A stretch of 64,000 nucleotides of DNA, from the NCBI GenBank assembly GCA_016719855.1, contig JADJYH010000027.1, forward strand, positions 1 to 64,000. The letters are read 5' to 3'. Of the stretch, positions 63,836-64,000 are shown one piece after another. The position numbers and the translations under genes are program-made. The stretch is from Saprospiraceae bacterium (GTDB lineage: Bacteria > Bacteroidota > Bacteroidia > Chitinophagales > Saprospiraceae). Position 1 is the first letter of the stretch. Each line of letters starts with the position of its first letter. The notes beneath the pieces are model-generated. The model saw nothing but the letters and a program-made list of their open reading frames with translations, was not told the origin of the DNA and ran no database searches.

Positions 63836-64000
63836 TGTTTCAATATCGAGCAGCTGGTTAGGCGACGGGGCTTGGCTGCCTGTTTGAATGGAATTTTTGC
63901 CAAAGATGGGAAAGTAAAGTTGTTTGACCGCTTTTAAGCAATCATTGATTTGAACGCAAAAACGCCAGCCACCCGCCAGCGGATCAGCGCCTCCCGCGGC
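63836..64000. other. Right end without a supported gene
   Basis: 165 bp upstream of the TIR start. No clear TAnnTTTG box was seen, and the window ends. Confidence 0.5.

Noticed and set aside
1..64000. Programmed ribosomal frameshifting as a common explanation of the broken genes
   Set aside because: Sites differ in sequence and direction, lack slippery heptamers with downstream structure, and hit unrelated housekeeping genes.
1..64000. Stop-codon reassignment (TAA/TGA/TAG as sense)
   Set aside because: TAA, TGA and TAG all serve as ordinary stops at many intact gene ends; only isolated internal stops occur.

Overview
The window is a 64 kb piece of a Bacteroidota chromosome, most likely from the Saprospiria or a close relative. 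The evidence is a type IX secretion (T9SS) C-terminal sorting domain on an M1 peptidase, a PorE-like envelope protein, many SpII lipoproteins, DUF6029/Omp28/DUF2851/Dabb family genes, and promoters of the Bacteroidota TAnnTTTG type. G+C looks to be in the low-to-mid fifties by eye, except for an AT-rich patch near 61.9-62.6 kb. I saw no rRNA, tRNA or CRISPR array.

Layout. 0-4.1 kb (minus): a redox operon with a b-type membrane protein, an Fe-S/FAD oxidoreductase and a periplasmic cytochrome c with at least 22 CxxCH motifs that runs off the left edge. 4.4-10.9 kb (plus): porin, heme lipoprotein, then a sulfur block (rhodanese, two YeeE/YedE halves, Crp/Fnr regulator, persulfide-dioxygenase-like MBL-rhodanese, rhodanese). 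10.9-25.5 kb: a PorE-like protein with a SPOR domain, purN, pepA, hpt, a tyrosine phosphatase, a lipid kinase, a decayed patch, a FadH-like reductase, ftsK and radC. 25.5-43.3 kb: Uma2, thioredoxin, DUF6029/Omp28, KirBac channel, M23 peptidase, aspS, mazG, a small HNH module, YpdA-like reductase, fasciclin, T9SS M1 peptidase, Dabb, aminopeptidase P, HAD. 43.8-58.4 kb: purH, a toxin-antitoxin (TA) pair, DUF2851, a bile-acid symporter, GH3, a kinase/M23/aminotransferase fusion, DUF3592, SEC-C and a PIF1-type helicase. 58.6-64 kb: an accessory conflict island with three TA modules, of which two lie between copies of a duplicated fragment of a STAND NTPase 3' end, an EAD11-ATPase-membrane-protein operon on the plus strand, and a broken TIR-STAND gene on the minus strand.

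The most interesting feature is the right-hand island. Two TA cassettes sit in a tandem array in which each cassette is bordered by an approximately 80 bp copy of the same NTPase C-terminal coding fragment. The cognate-looking TIR-STAND gene has lost its 3' part next to an oppositely oriented EAD11 module. A second theme is small palindromic elements made of 7-nt words repeated then inverted, found inside two enzyme genes and, with different words, in several 5' leaders.

Major caveat: more than twenty conserved genes or domains, including purH, pepP and the GH3 gene, carry single-base indels, mostly in homopolymers. This looks like uncorrected assembly error. I annotate such genes as one CDS across the shift and give the position of the break.
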